A stretch of 64,000 bases of DNA from Dictyoglomus thermophilum H-6-12. Its GTDB lineage: Bacteria; Dictyoglomota; Dictyoglomia; Dictyoglomales; Dictyoglomaceae. Of the stretch, positions 7,522 through 16,109 are shown piece by piece (position 1 is the stretch's first letter; each line of letters opens with the position of its first letter). The notes below the pieces were generated by a model that saw only the letters and a list, made by a program, of their open reading frames with translations, was not told where the DNA came from and did no database searches. Position numbers and translations under genes: made by a program. The stretch covers positions 1,460,525 to 1,524,524 of the forward strand of contig NC_011297.1 in the NCBI RefSeq assembly GCF_000020965.1, read 5' to 3'.

Positions 7522-9156
7522 TTAGGAAAGACCTATTATATTTCCATTATCATCTAAGTCCATTTGAAAAGCAGAGGGAACCTTAGGAAGACCTGGCATA
7601 GTCATTATATTACCTGTGTAAACTACCAAAAAACCTGCTCCACCTGAAACTTTTACTCCTTGAACATTTATAACAAAATCCTCAGGTTTACCTATAAGTT
7701 TAGGATTGTCAGATAAAGAGTATTGGGTTTTTGCCATACAAACAGGCAAGTTTATAAAGCCCCAACCCTCAATCTTTTTTAACTCTTCTTTTGCATTCTC
7801 AGAAAATACCACGTCTTTTGCCCCATAAACCTCTTTACAAATTTTTTCTATCTTATCTTTATAACTTTCACTTAGGTCATATAAATAAGAAAACTCATTT
7901 TTATCTTCTTCTATAGCCTTAATCACTTCTTGAGCAAGCTGAATTCCTCCTAACCCTCCTTTTTCATAAACCTCAGAGATAGCCACCCTTATATTTCTCT
8001 CTTTAAGTTCACTAATCACATACTCTATTTCCTTTTTCTCATCTTTAGGAAATTTGTTCAAAGCTACCACCACAGGAAGTTTAAATACATCCCTCACCAC
8101 GCTTACATGATGTAAGAGATTAGACATCCCTTTCTTTATAGCTTCCATGTTCTCATTATCAAAATCTTTCTTCACTCCCCCATGAAATTTCAATGCTCTT
8201 ATAGAGGCAACAATTACCACCGCACTTGGTCTTATATTTCCCAATCTACATTTAATATCAAAAAATTTCTCTGCGCCAAGATCCACACCAAAACCAGCCT
8301 CTGTTACAACATAATCAGAAAGTCTAAGAGCCATCTCAGTAGCAATAAGGGAATTTGTACCATGAGCAATATTAGCAAAGGGACCACCGTGTACAAAAGC
8401 AGGAGTACCCTCAAGGGTTTGAACCAAATTAGGAGATATAGCATCTTTTAATATAACACTCATGGCACCCTGTGCCCCTATATCTTTACATAAAATGGGC
8501 GTATTATTCTTATTGATTCCAACTATAATATTTCCCAATCTCTCCTTTAATTCAGAGACACTCCTAGATAAGGAAATGATAGCCATAACCTCAGATGCCG
8601 CAGTAATATCAAAGCCGTCCTCACGAGGTACACCGTTGGCCTTTCCTCCAAGTCCACTTACAACAAATCTTAACTGTCTATCATTCATATCCAGACATCG
8701 CTTCCAAAGAATTTGTCTGACATCTATATTCAATTCATTCCCATGGTAGATATGATTATCAACTAAAGCCGAAAGTAGATTGTGGGCAGAAGTAACAGCA
8801 TGGATATCTCCTGTGAAATGAAGATTAATACTATCTTCAGGTACTACTTTTGCCTTACCTCCTCCTACTGCTCCTCCCTTTATACCAAAAACAGGCCCCA
8901 TAGATGGTTCACGAATACAAACAAAAGACCTATAAGAAAGTCTTCTGATGGCATCTCCTAATCCAATAGTTGTGGTAGTCTTACCTTCTCCATAAGGAGT
9001 AGGATTCATAGCGCTCACAAGAATCAATTTACCTGAAGGGTTTTTCTGAATTTCCTTATAATAATCCCATTTAACTTTTCCAATATACCAACCATATGGA
9101 ATAAAAAATTCTTCTGGAATCCCCAAATCCGATATGATTTCTAAAATTCGTCTCAA
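7522..9156 (-). CDS. fhs: formate--tetrahydrofolate ligase
   Basis: A 544-residue ATP-dependent 10-formyl-THF synthetase, near the normal length of about 555. The P-loop region TPYGEGKTTTTIGLGDA is near residue 55, and the family motifs EPSMGPVFGIKGGA and PGLPKVPSA are present. The start is TTG with a strong GGAGGGAG SD. It begins the folate section (fhs-folD-metV-metF), which builds the formate-to-methyl-THF half of the Wood-Ljungdahl route; no CO dehydrogenase/acetyl-CoA synthase genes are present here, so purine, Met and serine C1 supply is the safe interpretation. Confidence 0.95.
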   Translation of the reverse strand: MRRILEIISDLGIPEEFFIPYGWYIGKVKWDYYKEIQKNPSGKLILVSAMNPTPYGEGKTTTTIGLGDAIRRLSYRSFVCIREPSMGPVFGIKGGAVGGGKAKVVPEDSINLHFTGDIHAVTSAHNLLSALVDNHIYHGNELNIDVRQILWKRCLDMNDRQLRFVVSGLGGKANGVPREDGFDITAASEVMAIISLSRSVSELKERLGNIIVGINKNNTPILCKDIGAQGAMSVILKDAISPNLVQTLEGTPAFVHGGPFANIAHGTNSLIATEMALRLSDYVVTEAGFGVDLGAEKFFDIKCRLGNIRPSAVVIVASIRALKFHGGVKKDFDNENMEAIKKGMSNLLHHVSVVRDVFKLPVVVALNKFPKDEKKEIEYVISELKERNIRVAISEVYEKGGLGGIQLAQEVIKAIEEDKNEFSYLYDLSESYKDKIEKICKEVYGAKDVVFSENAKEELKKIEGWGFINLPVCMAKTQYSLSDNPKLIGKPEDFVINVQGVKVSGGAGFLVVYTGNIMTMPGLPKVPSAFQMDLDDNGNIIGLS

Positions 9157-9170
9157 CTTCTCCCTCCAAA

Positions 9171-9668
9171 TTAGATCTCAATTGGTATTATTTCTCCCCA
9201 TACTTTGTCTTTATCTACGTATAAATAACCTATAGTATTCTTATCTGTAAAAAACTTATCAGTAGGAGATCCTGGATTAAAAAAGAATATGTTGTCTTCC
9301 CATTCCATCATTGGTTTGTGAGTATGTCCAAAGACAATAACCTTCAAATCCTCTCCCTCAAAAACTTCTCTAACCCTATCTTTAATCCCCCAAGGAGCTC
9401 CACTTCCATGAGTAATACCAATTTTTATGCTTTCAATAGTTATTATCTTCTTTGCAGGAAGTATTCTTTTTACCTCAAAATTATCCATATTACCATGCAC
9501 GCCAATAACTTCTGCAATCCTTTGAAGTTCTGGCAAAAAGAAGGTATCTTCCCAGTCTCCAGCATGAATAATAAGATCAACTCCTTGAAGTTTGTCTATT
9601 ATTACCTGAGGAAGATAAGGAAAACGAGAAGGAAGATGAGTATCTGAAATTACTCCAATCTTTACCAT
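9171..9668 (-). CDS. YfcE/MJ0936-family metallophosphoesterase
   Basis: A 165-residue single-domain calcineurin-like phosphodiesterase. Metal motifs run in the usual order: SDTHLPSR, HAGDWED, HGNMD, THGSGAPWG and FGHTHKPM. Family members hydrolyse phosphodiesters with Mn or Ni, but the physiological substrate is unknown. The SD is GGAGGACTC before the ATG. It is 48 bases downstream of tRNA-Ser and 14 bases upstream of fhs, so it probably belongs to the tRNA-led operon. Confidence 0.85.
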   Translation of the reverse strand: MVKIGVISDTHLPSRFPYLPQVIIDKLQGVDLIIHAGDWEDTFFLPELQRIAEVIGVHGNMDNFEVKRILPAKKIITIESIKIGITHGSGAPWGIKDRVREVFEGEDLKVIVFGHTHKPMMEWEDNIFFFNPGSPTDKFFTDKNTIGYLYVDKDKVWGEIIPIEI

Positions 9669-9716
9669 TGAGTCCTCCTTCTCTAATATTCATACCATTA
9701 TTTTATATCAAAAAAA

Positions 9717-9806
9717 TGGCGGGGAGGGTGGGACTCGAACCCACATGGCCGCGAAGGCCTTACCGGTTTTCAAGACCGGCCCCTTAGCCAATTCGGACAC
9801 CTCCCC
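9717..9806 (-). tRNA. tRNA-Ser (UGA)
   Basis: Class II tRNA of 90 bases including encoded CCA. On the minus strand the acceptor GGGGAGG (9800-9806) pairs with CCTCCCC (9721-9727), with discriminator G. The anticodon stem CCGGT/ACCGG encloses loop CTTGAAA with anticodon TGA. A long variable arm has GGCC/GGCC around TTCG. The T arm is GTGGG-TTCGAGT-CCCAC. A TTTTTTT run follows the CCA. Confidence 0.97.
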
Positions 9807-9819
9807 GATGTCCAAGAAA

Positions 9820-9867
9820 ATTATACCATAAAAATTTTAATTTTAAATTAAAATTTTGTGGTATAAT
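9820..9867. promoter_or_regulatory. symmetric divergent promoter (tRNA-Ser / nitroreductase)
   Basis: Two extended -10 elements TGGTATAAT face outward: minus strand 9820-9828 for tRNA-Ser (start about 8 bases before the tRNA) and plus strand 9859-9867 for the nitroreductase. Between them AAAATTTTAA (9831-9840) and TTAAAATTTT (9848-9857) are also inverted copies, so the 48-bp block is almost one inverted repeat. No good -35 is visible on either side, as expected for extended -10 promoters. Confidence 0.7.
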
Positions 9868-9904
9868 CTTATCTACAAGTAAAAAAATAAAAAAGGTGAA
9901 AGAT

Positions 9905-10459
9905 ATGGAAGTAAAAAAGGCGATTCTTGAAAGAAGAGCTTTGAGATCTATTGAACCCTTTGAAGTAACCCAAGAATTAATATACGACTTAGCTGAATCA
10001 GCTTCTTTAGCTCCATCCTGTTTTAATAATCAACCATGGAGATTCATTTTTACTTATGATCCAGATATTCTTAAAGAATTATATACTGCGCTAACACCAA
10101 GAAATAACTGGGCTAACAATTCTTCTCTAATAGTTACAGTCTTTACAAAAGAAGACTTAGACTGCCAAATAAAAGGAAGAAACTACGCTTTACTTGATAC
10201 AGGAATGGCTGTTGGATTTATGCTTTTAAGGGCTACTGAGTTAGGCCTTATTGCCCACCCTATAGCAGGCTATGACGAGGAAAAGGTAAAAAAGATCTTG
10301 AATATACCAGAAGACATGACTGCAATACTTCTTATCGTCTTTGGAAAAAGAGCAAAAGAAATAAATCCTAATCTCTCTGAAGAACAAAAAGAAAGGGAAT
10401 TTAAAAGACCTGAAAGATTGCCAATTAAAGAGTTTGTATACCTTAATAAATACAAGTAA
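9905..10459 (+). CDS. nitroreductase family protein
   Basis: A 184-residue FMN-dependent NAD(P)H oxidoreductase of the nitroreductase fold. The opening ILERRALRSIEPFEV and the SLAPSCFNNQPWRF segment carry the conserved FMN-phosphate residues; AHPIAGYDEEKVKKIL is the typical second half. I start at ATG 9905, with AAGGTG 6-7 bases upstream; the GTG at 9896 overlaps the SD. The true substrate (flavin, quinone or nitro compound) cannot be told. The next gene starts 12 bases later. Confidence 0.85.
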   Translation: MEVKKAILERRALRSIEPFEVTQELIYDLAESASLAPSCFNNQPWRFIFTYDPDILKELYTALTPRNNWANNSSLIVTVFTKEDLDCQIKGRNYALLDTGMAVGFMLLRATELGLIAHPIAGYDEEKVKKILNIPEDMTAILLIVFGKRAKEINPNLSEEQKEREFKRPERLPIKEFVYLNKYK

Positions 10460-10471
10460 AATAAAAGAAAA

Positions 10472-11284
10472 ATGTTAATCTCTTGTTCAACTGCGGCATT
10501 TTTAAAACCAGAAATGACAACGGAAGAAAAATTAAAAAATTCCATTGAAGCTTTAAATATTATTTTGGAAAACCACTACGATGGAATTGAACTTTTTCTT
10601 CCTAAAGATTTTGACGAAGAAAAGAAAGAGATACTCTTTGAGGAAGCTAAAAAGTTAAAAGGAAAAATATTAACACTTCATGCTCCTAAAAACACGCTCC
10701 ACAAGCCAATAAAATCAATATTCCCTGATTTAGTAAAATTAATCAAAAAATGTAGTGATCTTGAAATAAAAGTCATTGTTCTACATCCTCCTTTTCAAAA
10801 AACAATGAATTCACTTTTAAGAACCATCTTCTATATATTTGACAATGTGATTCACTTTTCTGCAAGACACAATGTTTTACTAACGATAGAAAATGTACCT
10901 TATCTTCTCGATCCTCCAGAGTTTTATTCTGCCCTTGCCCAAAGATACAAAAACCATGTGGGTATAACTATCGATATAGAATATTTACATTCCACCCAAT
11001 ATTCACTTAACAAATATTCTGAAGAATTATTAAAGAACCATCTTAGGAATATACATATAAGAGATTATGACGGACAAAGTTTTGATGACGAGGGCAAGAG
11101 AAGGTATTTAAAACTAGGAGAAGGATTAATCAATTTTAGGGAGTTATTTGAGAAAATATTTAAACTTGGCTATAACGGACCTTTAACAGTAGAAACCGTC
11201 TTTGATAATAAAATAGAAGACTTAAAGCACAGTAGAGAATTTATTATAAACAATTTTCCTCAAAAATCATTAGCTTCTGGATAG
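10472..11284 (+). CDS. sugar phosphate isomerase/epimerase-like TIM barrel (AP endonuclease 2 superfamily)
   Basis: A 270-residue xylose-isomerase-like TIM barrel. Metal-site residues appear in LTLHAPK, VIVLHPPF, LTIENVPY, ITIDIEYLHSTQ, NIHIRDYDGQ and LTVETV, in the order seen in endonuclease IV and sugar epimerases. Its small size and lack of a DNA-binding C-terminus favour an isomerase or epimerase over a repair enzyme. SD is weak (aaaagaaaa). Its last 25 bases overlap convergent pheA. Confidence 0.75.
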   Translation: MLISCSTAAFLKPEMTTEEKLKNSIEALNIILENHYDGIELFLPKDFDEEKKEILFEEAKKLKGKILTLHAPKNTLHKPIKSIFPDLVKLIKKCSDLEIKVIVLHPPFQKTMNSLLRTIFYIFDNVIHFSARHNVLLTIENVPYLLDPPEFYSALAQRYKNHVGITIDIEYLHSTQYSLNKYSEELLKNHLRNIHIRDYDGQSFDDEGKRRYLKLGEGLINFRELFEKIFKLGYNGPLTVETVFDNKIEDLKHSREFIINNFPQKSLASG

Positions 11285-12330
11285 GAGCCTAAAACCTTAA
11301 AATCAATACACTCCTCCTTTATCTTCTCAAGGGCACAGGATACCTTTTCATCCTCTATATGCCCCTGAAAATCAACAAAGAACCTATATTCAAAAGGTTT
11401 AGCAGGTACTGGCCTTGACTGAATCAAAGTCATATTTAATCCAAAATCATGTAAAGGCCTTAACGCTCTATATAATGCTCCAGCCTGATGCTTTACAGAA
11501 AAAATTATAGAGGTTTTGTCTTTTCCTGTAGGTTTTGGAATTTCCCTTCCAAGTACTAAAAACCTTGTTTTATTATTCCAAAAATCTTGAATATTTTCAG
11601 CAAGAATATTCAATCCAAAAATGTTAGCCGCAAAGTTACTCGCAATAGCAGCACTTCCTCTTTCTTCCTTTACCAATTTAGCAGCAAAACTAGTACTTGA
11701 AGTTGGAATCTCCTCTACATTTGGCAAGTTTTGTCTTAGCCATTTCTTACACTGAGCAAGGGCTTGAGGATGCGAATAAACTTTTCTTATCTTGTCAATA
11801 GAATCTTCAAAAGATATCAACGAATGTTTCACATCTAAATAAACTTCCCCAATAACCTTCTTAGTAGTGATAGCAAGAAGATCCATAGTACTTCCTACAG
11901 TACCTTCCAAAGAGTTCTCTATAGGAACTACTGCATATTCTGCCCCTTCCTCTAAAGATTTGAATATATCTTCCACTAATAATAAAGGTTTAAACTTAGA
12001 GCCTTCTCCAAAAAATTTTACAGCAGCTTGATGAGTAAAACTACCCTCAGGTCCTAAATACAAAACCTCGATTTCTTTTTCTAAAGATCGCAAATAACTA
12101 ATAATTGTCTTAAAAATACCAATTACTGCATCTTTATCTAAAGGTCCTTTATTCTCTTTAACCAGTCTATCCAAAAGTTCTTTCTCTCTCGAAGGGTCAA
12201 ATGTAGGATAATTATTTTTAATCTTCCAATCTCTTATTTGAAGCACTATTTGCGCCCTTCTATTTAATATATCAAGTAACTTTTTATCCAATTCATCAAT
12301 TTCTTTTCTAAGCTCTTCCAATTCCCTCAC
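11260..12330 (-). CDS. pheA: chorismate mutase / prephenate dehydratase (P-protein)
   Basis: Bifunctional enzyme converting chorismate to prephenate and on to phenylpyruvate for Phe synthesis. It has an AroQ chorismate mutase helix domain (about 1-85, RELEELRKEIDELDKKLL), a prephenate dehydratase domain (LGPEGSFTHQAA, ENSLEGTVGSTMDLL, TSTSFAAKLV) and a C-terminal ACT domain. I choose the GTG at 12328-12330: an AGGGAGA SD precedes it and the promoter at 12368-12396 starts transcription near 12361, inside the longer reading frame. Length 356. The ACT motif ESRP reads QSRP here, so feedback inhibition by Phe may differ. Confidence 0.92.
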   Translation of the reverse strand: MRELEELRKEIDELDKKLLDILNRRAQIVLQIRDWKIKNNYPTFDPSREKELLDRLVKENKGPLDKDAVIGIFKTIISYLRSLEKEIEVLYLGPEGSFTHQAAVKFFGEGSKFKPLLLVEDIFKSLEEGAEYAVVPIENSLEGTVGSTMDLLAITTKKVIGEVYLDVKHSLISFEDSIDKIRKVYSHPQALAQCKKWLRQNLPNVEEIPTSSTSFAAKLVKEERGSAAIASNFAANIFGLNILAENIQDFWNNKTRFLVLGREIPKPTGKDKTSIIFSVKHQAGALYRALRPLHDFGLNMTLIQSRPVPAKPFEYRFFVDFQGHIEDEKVSCALEKIKEECIDFKVLGSYPEANDF

Positions 12331-12367
12331 AGAGCATCTCTCCCTAAGCTTAAAATGTATTTTATAA

Positions 12368-12396
12368 ATTCTATAGAAATATCTCTGTAAGGTCAA
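12368..12396 (-). promoter_or_regulatory. pheA promoter
   Basis: On the minus strand TTGACC (12391-12396) and TAGAAT (12368-12373) are 17 bases apart. Transcription should start near 12361, which supports the shorter pheA start. It lies back to back with the promoter of the sugar ABC operon. Confidence 0.7.
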
Positions 12397-12398
12397 TA

Positions 12399-12427
12399 TT
12401 GCATTTTTTTCAAAATAAAACTATACT
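12399..12427 (+). promoter_or_regulatory. promoter of the first sugar ABC operon
   Basis: TTGCAT (12399-12404) and TATACT (12422-12427) are 17 bases apart. The short leader holds ATCGATAACGTAAAC (12439-12453), a possible repressor site with central CG as in LacI-family operators; this last point is a guess. Confidence 0.6.
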
Positions 12428-12470
12428 ACTATTGGGAAATCGATAACGTAAACTTTTAAGAGAGGGGTTG

Positions 12471-13427
12471 ATGAAGATAAGACCTAATAATCAAAAGCCT
12501 AAGTTTTATTTTCGTGAATTGAACATTCTTCTCGCTCTTATTGTATTATGTGTATTTATCACTATAATGAACCCCAAATTTATCACCCCCTTTAACCTAC
12601 AAGTCGTTGCTAGACAAATAGCGATTTACGGTCTTCTTGCTATAGGAGAAACACTAATAATAATTGGGGGTGGCATAGACCTTTCCGTTGGCTCTCTTGT
12701 TGCCCTTACAGGAGTTTTAGTAGCTCTTTTTATGAAAAATGGAATAGACATGATATTAGCAATACTCATAGTTTTACTCATCTCATGTCTTATAGGACTC
12801 TGGCATGGACTTTTTGTCACAAAACTTAACGTTCCTCCCTTCATAATAACCTTAGGAACTCTTACTGCAGCAAGAGGTCTTGCTTCAGTAATCACTAAAG
12901 GGTGGCCTATTATTGGCCTTCCCGAAAAATTCTTTTTTATAGGTCAAGGCGATCTTTGGGGTATTCCTTTTCCTACTGTTATATTAATAGTTTTTGCAAT
13001 AATAGCTTTCTTTATTACAAAATACACAGTGTTAGGTAGAAACCTATACGCCGTGGGTGGAAACATTGAAGCTGCGAGACTCTCTGGTATAGATGTTGAT
13101 AAAATAAGAATGTTTACCTATGTTTTCGGTTCTTTCCTTGCAGGAATTACAGGAATAATTATTGCTTCAAGATTAAGCCAAGGACAAGCAGGAGTTGGAG
13201 GCGGATATGAATTAAGTGCTATAGCTGCAGCCGTAATAGGAGGCACTTCTCTTTCTGGAGGAGAGGGAACCATATTAGGTACCATAATTGGTGCAAGCAT
13301 CATGTCGGTAATTTATAATGGTCTTATACTCCTTGAAATCTCCTCATATTGGCATGATGTAGTAATGGGACTTGTAATAGTCACAGCCGTCACCATAGAT
13401 ATTTGGAGGAAGAGAAAAAGAAAGTAA
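12471..13427 (+). CDS. ribose/monosaccharide-type ABC transporter permease
   Basis: A 318-residue RbsC/XylH-family inner-membrane permease with about 8-10 hydrophobic segments. The family signature [16 protein letters not shown] is near residue 65 and AAVIGGTSLSGGEGT near 255. I start at ATG 12471 rather than the TTG at 12468, which touches the SD. It is the first gene of an operon in the unusual order permease, binding protein, ATPase, then an SDR enzyme. Substrate is probably a pentose or hexose but is not determined. Confidence 0.9.
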   Translation: MKIRPNNQKPKFYFRELNILLALIVLCVFITIMNPKFITPFNLQVVARQIAIYGLLAIGETLIIIGGGIDLSVGSLVALTGVLVALFMKNGIDMILAILIVLLISCLIGLWHGLFVTKLNVPPFIITLGTLTAARGLASVITKGWPIIGLPEKFFFIGQGDLWGIPFPTVILIVFAIIAFFITKYTVLGRNLYAVGGNIEAARLSGIDVDKIRMFTYVFGSFLAGITGIIIASRLSQGQAGVGGGYELSAIAAAVIGGTSLSGGEGTILGTIIGASIMSVIYNGLILLEISSYWHDVVMGLVIVTAVTIDIWRKRKRK

Positions 13428-13509
13428 AAATAATTTAGGGGGGTGAGAAAATATTTAATCTTTCTCATTTTACCAATTTCTCAAAAAATTTTAATGGGAG
13501 GTGTTTGAA

Positions 13510-14526
13510 ATGCGTAAGATTTTAGTTGCTATTCTAATTATTCTTTTCCCTCTTATCTTCTCTATAGGATATTCCAAAGAGATACATGTAGCAGTTATTG
13601 GAAAATCAGTACACCCTTACTGGGCAGAAGTAGAGCTTGGAGTTAAACAGGCAGCTAAAGATTTAGGGGTAAAAGCCACATTCTTCGTACCTCAGAAAGA
13701 AGATATTCCTGCTCAAATATCTCAAATGGAATCCTTTATCGCTATGGGCGTTGATGGTATTGCTATTGCTCCTTCCGACCCAACAGCTATAGCGCCAACT
13801 ATTGAAAAAGCAATGGCAAAAGGTATCCCAGTGATTACTCTTGATACCGATGCTCCTCAAAGTAAAAGATTAGTCTATATTGGAACCGACAACTACTCTG
13901 CAGGTAAAATTGCTGGAATGGTCATGAATGATCTTCTTGGAATAAAAGGTGGTAAAGTAGCCATAGGTACAGGATCTCTAACCGCAATGAACTCTTTAGA
14001 AAGAATCCGTGGTTTTATGGACGGTATAGCCTCCAACAAGAGAATCGTAGTAGTGACAAAACCAGCCCTTTGCGACTTCGAGGATACAGGAAGAGCAGTT
14101 ACCCTTGCAGAACAAGCCCTCTTAACATATCCTGATCTAAGAGGATTCTTTGGCGTTTATGCTTTCAATGGACCTGCCGCAGCAAAAGCAGTGAAGGCCG
14201 CAGGAAAAGTAGGACAAGTATTAATAGTATGTTTTGATACTACTGCAGAACATATGCAACTTATAAAAGAAGGAGTAATTTCTGCTACCGTTGGACAAAG
14301 ACCATACATGATGGGATACAAGAGTGTTGAAGTTCTAACTAAGATGGCACAAAAAGGCGTTGATGCAACTCTTAAAGAACTCCCAGCCAATAGAATAATT
14401 GATACTGGTGTAGATGTGGTAGCAGGTGATAAATACGTAAAGAGCATCAAAAGCGTACAAGCTTTAACAGTAGAACAATATAGAAAGAAACTTCAAGAAC
14501 TCGGAATACCTGTACAAGGGTGGTAA
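13510..14526 (+). CDS. periplasmic sugar-binding protein (RbsB-like)
   Basis: A 338-residue type 1 periplasmic binding protein with an N-terminal signal peptide (MRKILVAILIILFPLIFS, no lipobox Cys). Family features include IGKSVHPYWAEVELG, GVDGIAIAPSDPTAI, ITLDTDAP and ALTVEQYRKK at the end. Start at ATG 13510 with GGGAGGTG 6 bases upstream. Between the permease gene and this one, 13428-13500 contains another possible small stem (GAGAAA/TTTCTC). It delivers sugar to the permease and ATPase that flank it. Confidence 0.9.
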   Translation: MRKILVAILIILFPLIFSIGYSKEIHVAVIGKSVHPYWAEVELGVKQAAKDLGVKATFFVPQKEDIPAQISQMESFIAMGVDGIAIAPSDPTAIAPTIEKAMAKGIPVITLDTDAPQSKRLVYIGTDNYSAGKIAGMVMNDLLGIKGGKVAIGTGSLTAMNSLERIRGFMDGIASNKRIVVVTKPALCDFEDTGRAVTLAEQALLTYPDLRGFFGVYAFNGPAAAKAVKAAGKVGQVLIVCFDTTAEHMQLIKEGVISATVGQRPYMMGYKSVEVLTKMAQKGVDATLKELPANRIIDTGVDVVAGDKYVKSIKSVQALTVEQYRKKLQELGIPVQGW

Positions 14527-14537
14527 TTAAAAAATAA

Positions 14538-14558
14538 GGGGGGAGAAGTTCTCCCCCC
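14538..14558 (+). repeat. intercistronic hairpin after the binding-protein gene
   Basis: GGGGGGAGA (14538-14546) and TCTCCCCCC (14550-14558) form a 9-bp stem with loop AGT. It is not followed by a U-tract, so it should protect the upstream mRNA end or slow read-through rather than terminate fully. This would raise binding-protein over ATPase levels. Confidence 0.7.
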
Positions 14559-14584
14559 TATACCCTTTTAAGGAGGCTTAAAAG

Positions 14585-16072
14585 ATGAATCAAGAGCTCC
14601 TACTAAAAATTGAGAAAATATCAAAAAGTTTCCCTGGGGTAAAAGCTTTAGATGAAGTAGATTTAGAAGTTTACAAAGGAGAAATTCTTGCCCTTGTAGG
14701 AGAAAATGGCGCTGGAAAATCTACCCTTATGAAAATTCTTACGGGAGTATATCAAAAAGACGAAGGGAAAATTATATTCAAAGGGAAAGAAATAAATCCC
14801 CAAAATCCTCATGAAGCCCAAAGTTTAGGAATATCCATCATCTATCAAGAATTCAATTTGGCTCCAAACCTTGATATCGCCACCAACATATTCTTAGGTA
14901 ATGAACCTAAAAAGGGTAAGTTTATAAAGATTTTTGATTACAAAAAAGCCTATGAAGAATCCTTAAAATTATTAGCACTACTCGGCTTAGAACTACCTCC
15001 AGAAACTTTAGTAAAAGATCTTACTGTGGCTGAACAACAGATGGTAGAAATTGCAAAGGCTCTTGCTCAAAAATCAGAGCTGATTATTATGGATGAGCCA
15101 ACCTCTGCTCTTGCTGGAAGAGAAGTTAAAAAACTGTTTGAAATAATGAGAAAACTAAAAAATGAAGGTATTTCAATTATATTTATCACCCATAGACTTG
15201 AGGAGGTATTTGAAATTGCGGATAGAATTGTGGTACTAAGGGATGGAAAAAGAGTTGGAGAATTACCTGCTCAAAAAGATAGATATGATGATGTAATAAG
15301 AATGATGGTAGGAAGAGAAATAAGAGTAATACCCAAACCATCTACAAAAACAGAAGAAGTTATTTTAGAAGTAAGAAATCTATCCTCTAAAAAGGTCAAA
15401 AATATATCTTTTGAACTTAGAAAGGGTGAGGTGTTAGGAATTGCAGGGCTTGTTGGAGCAGGAAGAACAGAAATTATAAGAGCAATATTTGGAGCTGATC
15501 CTATAATCTCTGGGGAAATATATCTAGAAGGTAAAAAAATAGAGATAAAATCTCCTAAAGATGCCGTGAGATATAAAATAGGCTTGGTGCCAGAAGATAG
15601 GAAGCTTCAAGGACTTATTCTTGATATGATGGTTTATGAGAACATTTCATTACCCTCCCTAAGGTATTTATTCCCTAATGGAATTATAAAGAGAAAGATA
15701 GAATATGATCTTGCAGAACATTTCGTCCAAAAATTACAAATAAAAACTCCAAGTATTTTTCAAAAAGTTGTAAATCTTTCTGGAGGGAACCAACAAAAAG
15801 TTGTACTTTCAAAATGGCTTGCTCTAAAGCCTAAAATCCTAATACTTGATGAACCCACTCGCGGAATAGATGTAGGAGCAAAAGCAGAAATACATAAATT
15901 AATTGGAGAGATGGCCAAAGAAGGTATTGGAATTATTCTTATCTCTTCAGAGCTTCCAGAAATTCTTGCCCTCTCCGATAGAATTCTTGTGGTTTCAAAA
16001 GGGAGGATTACTGCAGAGATAAGTAAAGAAGAAGCTACCCAGGAAAAGATAATGCAATACGCCATAATATAA
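14585..16072 (+). CDS. sugar ABC transporter ATP-binding protein (RbsA/MglA family)
   Basis: A 495-residue fused double ATPase. First half: Walker A GENGAGKST, signature region LTVAEQQMVEIAKAL, Walker B LIIMDEPTSAL. Second half: degenerate Walker A GLVGAGRTE, then LSGGNQQKV and ILILDEPTRGIDVG. This asymmetric pattern is standard for the family. SD AAGGAGG at 14571-14577. It powers the permease encoded two genes earlier. Confidence 0.93.
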   Translation: MNQELLLKIEKISKSFPGVKALDEVDLEVYKGEILALVGENGAGKSTLMKILTGVYQKDEGKIIFKGKEINPQNPHEAQSLGISIIYQEFNLAPNLDIATNIFLGNEPKKGKFIKIFDYKKAYEESLKLLALLGLELPPETLVKDLTVAEQQMVEIAKALAQKSELIIMDEPTSALAGREVKKLFEIMRKLKNEGISIIFITHRLEEVFEIADRIVVLRDGKRVGELPAQKDRYDDVIRMMVGREIRVIPKPSTKTEEVILEVRNLSSKKVKNISFELRKGEVLGIAGLVGAGRTEIIRAIFGADPIISGEIYLEGKKIEIKSPKDAVRYKIGLVPEDRKLQGLILDMMVYENISLPSLRYLFPNGIIKRKIEYDLAEHFVQKLQIKTPSIFQKVVNLSGGNQQKVVLSKWLALKPKILILDEPTRGIDVGAKAEIHKLIGEMAKEGIGIILISSELPEILALSDRILVVSKGRITAEISKEEATQEKIMQYAII

Positions 16073-16109
16073 TATATACTATTACCAAAACAAAAGGGAG
16101 GATTCTCGT

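Noticed and set aside
8182-8749. Plus-strand ORFs inside fhs and similar antisense ORFs in other genes
   Set aside because: They lie opposite well-supported genes, have no SD or family features and read as shadows.
5203-9156. Full Wood-Ljungdahl acetogenesis gene set
   Set aside because: Only the folate methyl branch is present; no CODH/ACS, corrinoid protein or methyltransferase gene is in the window.
10472-11284. Endonuclease IV DNA-repair enzyme
   Set aside because: Same barrel and metal pattern, but general sequence and context fit sugar isomerase/epimerase relatives better; not decidable, so called by superfamily.
12331-12396. 22-residue N-terminal extension of pheA
   Set aside because: Upstream of the SD and largely upstream of the predicted transcript start; not family-like.
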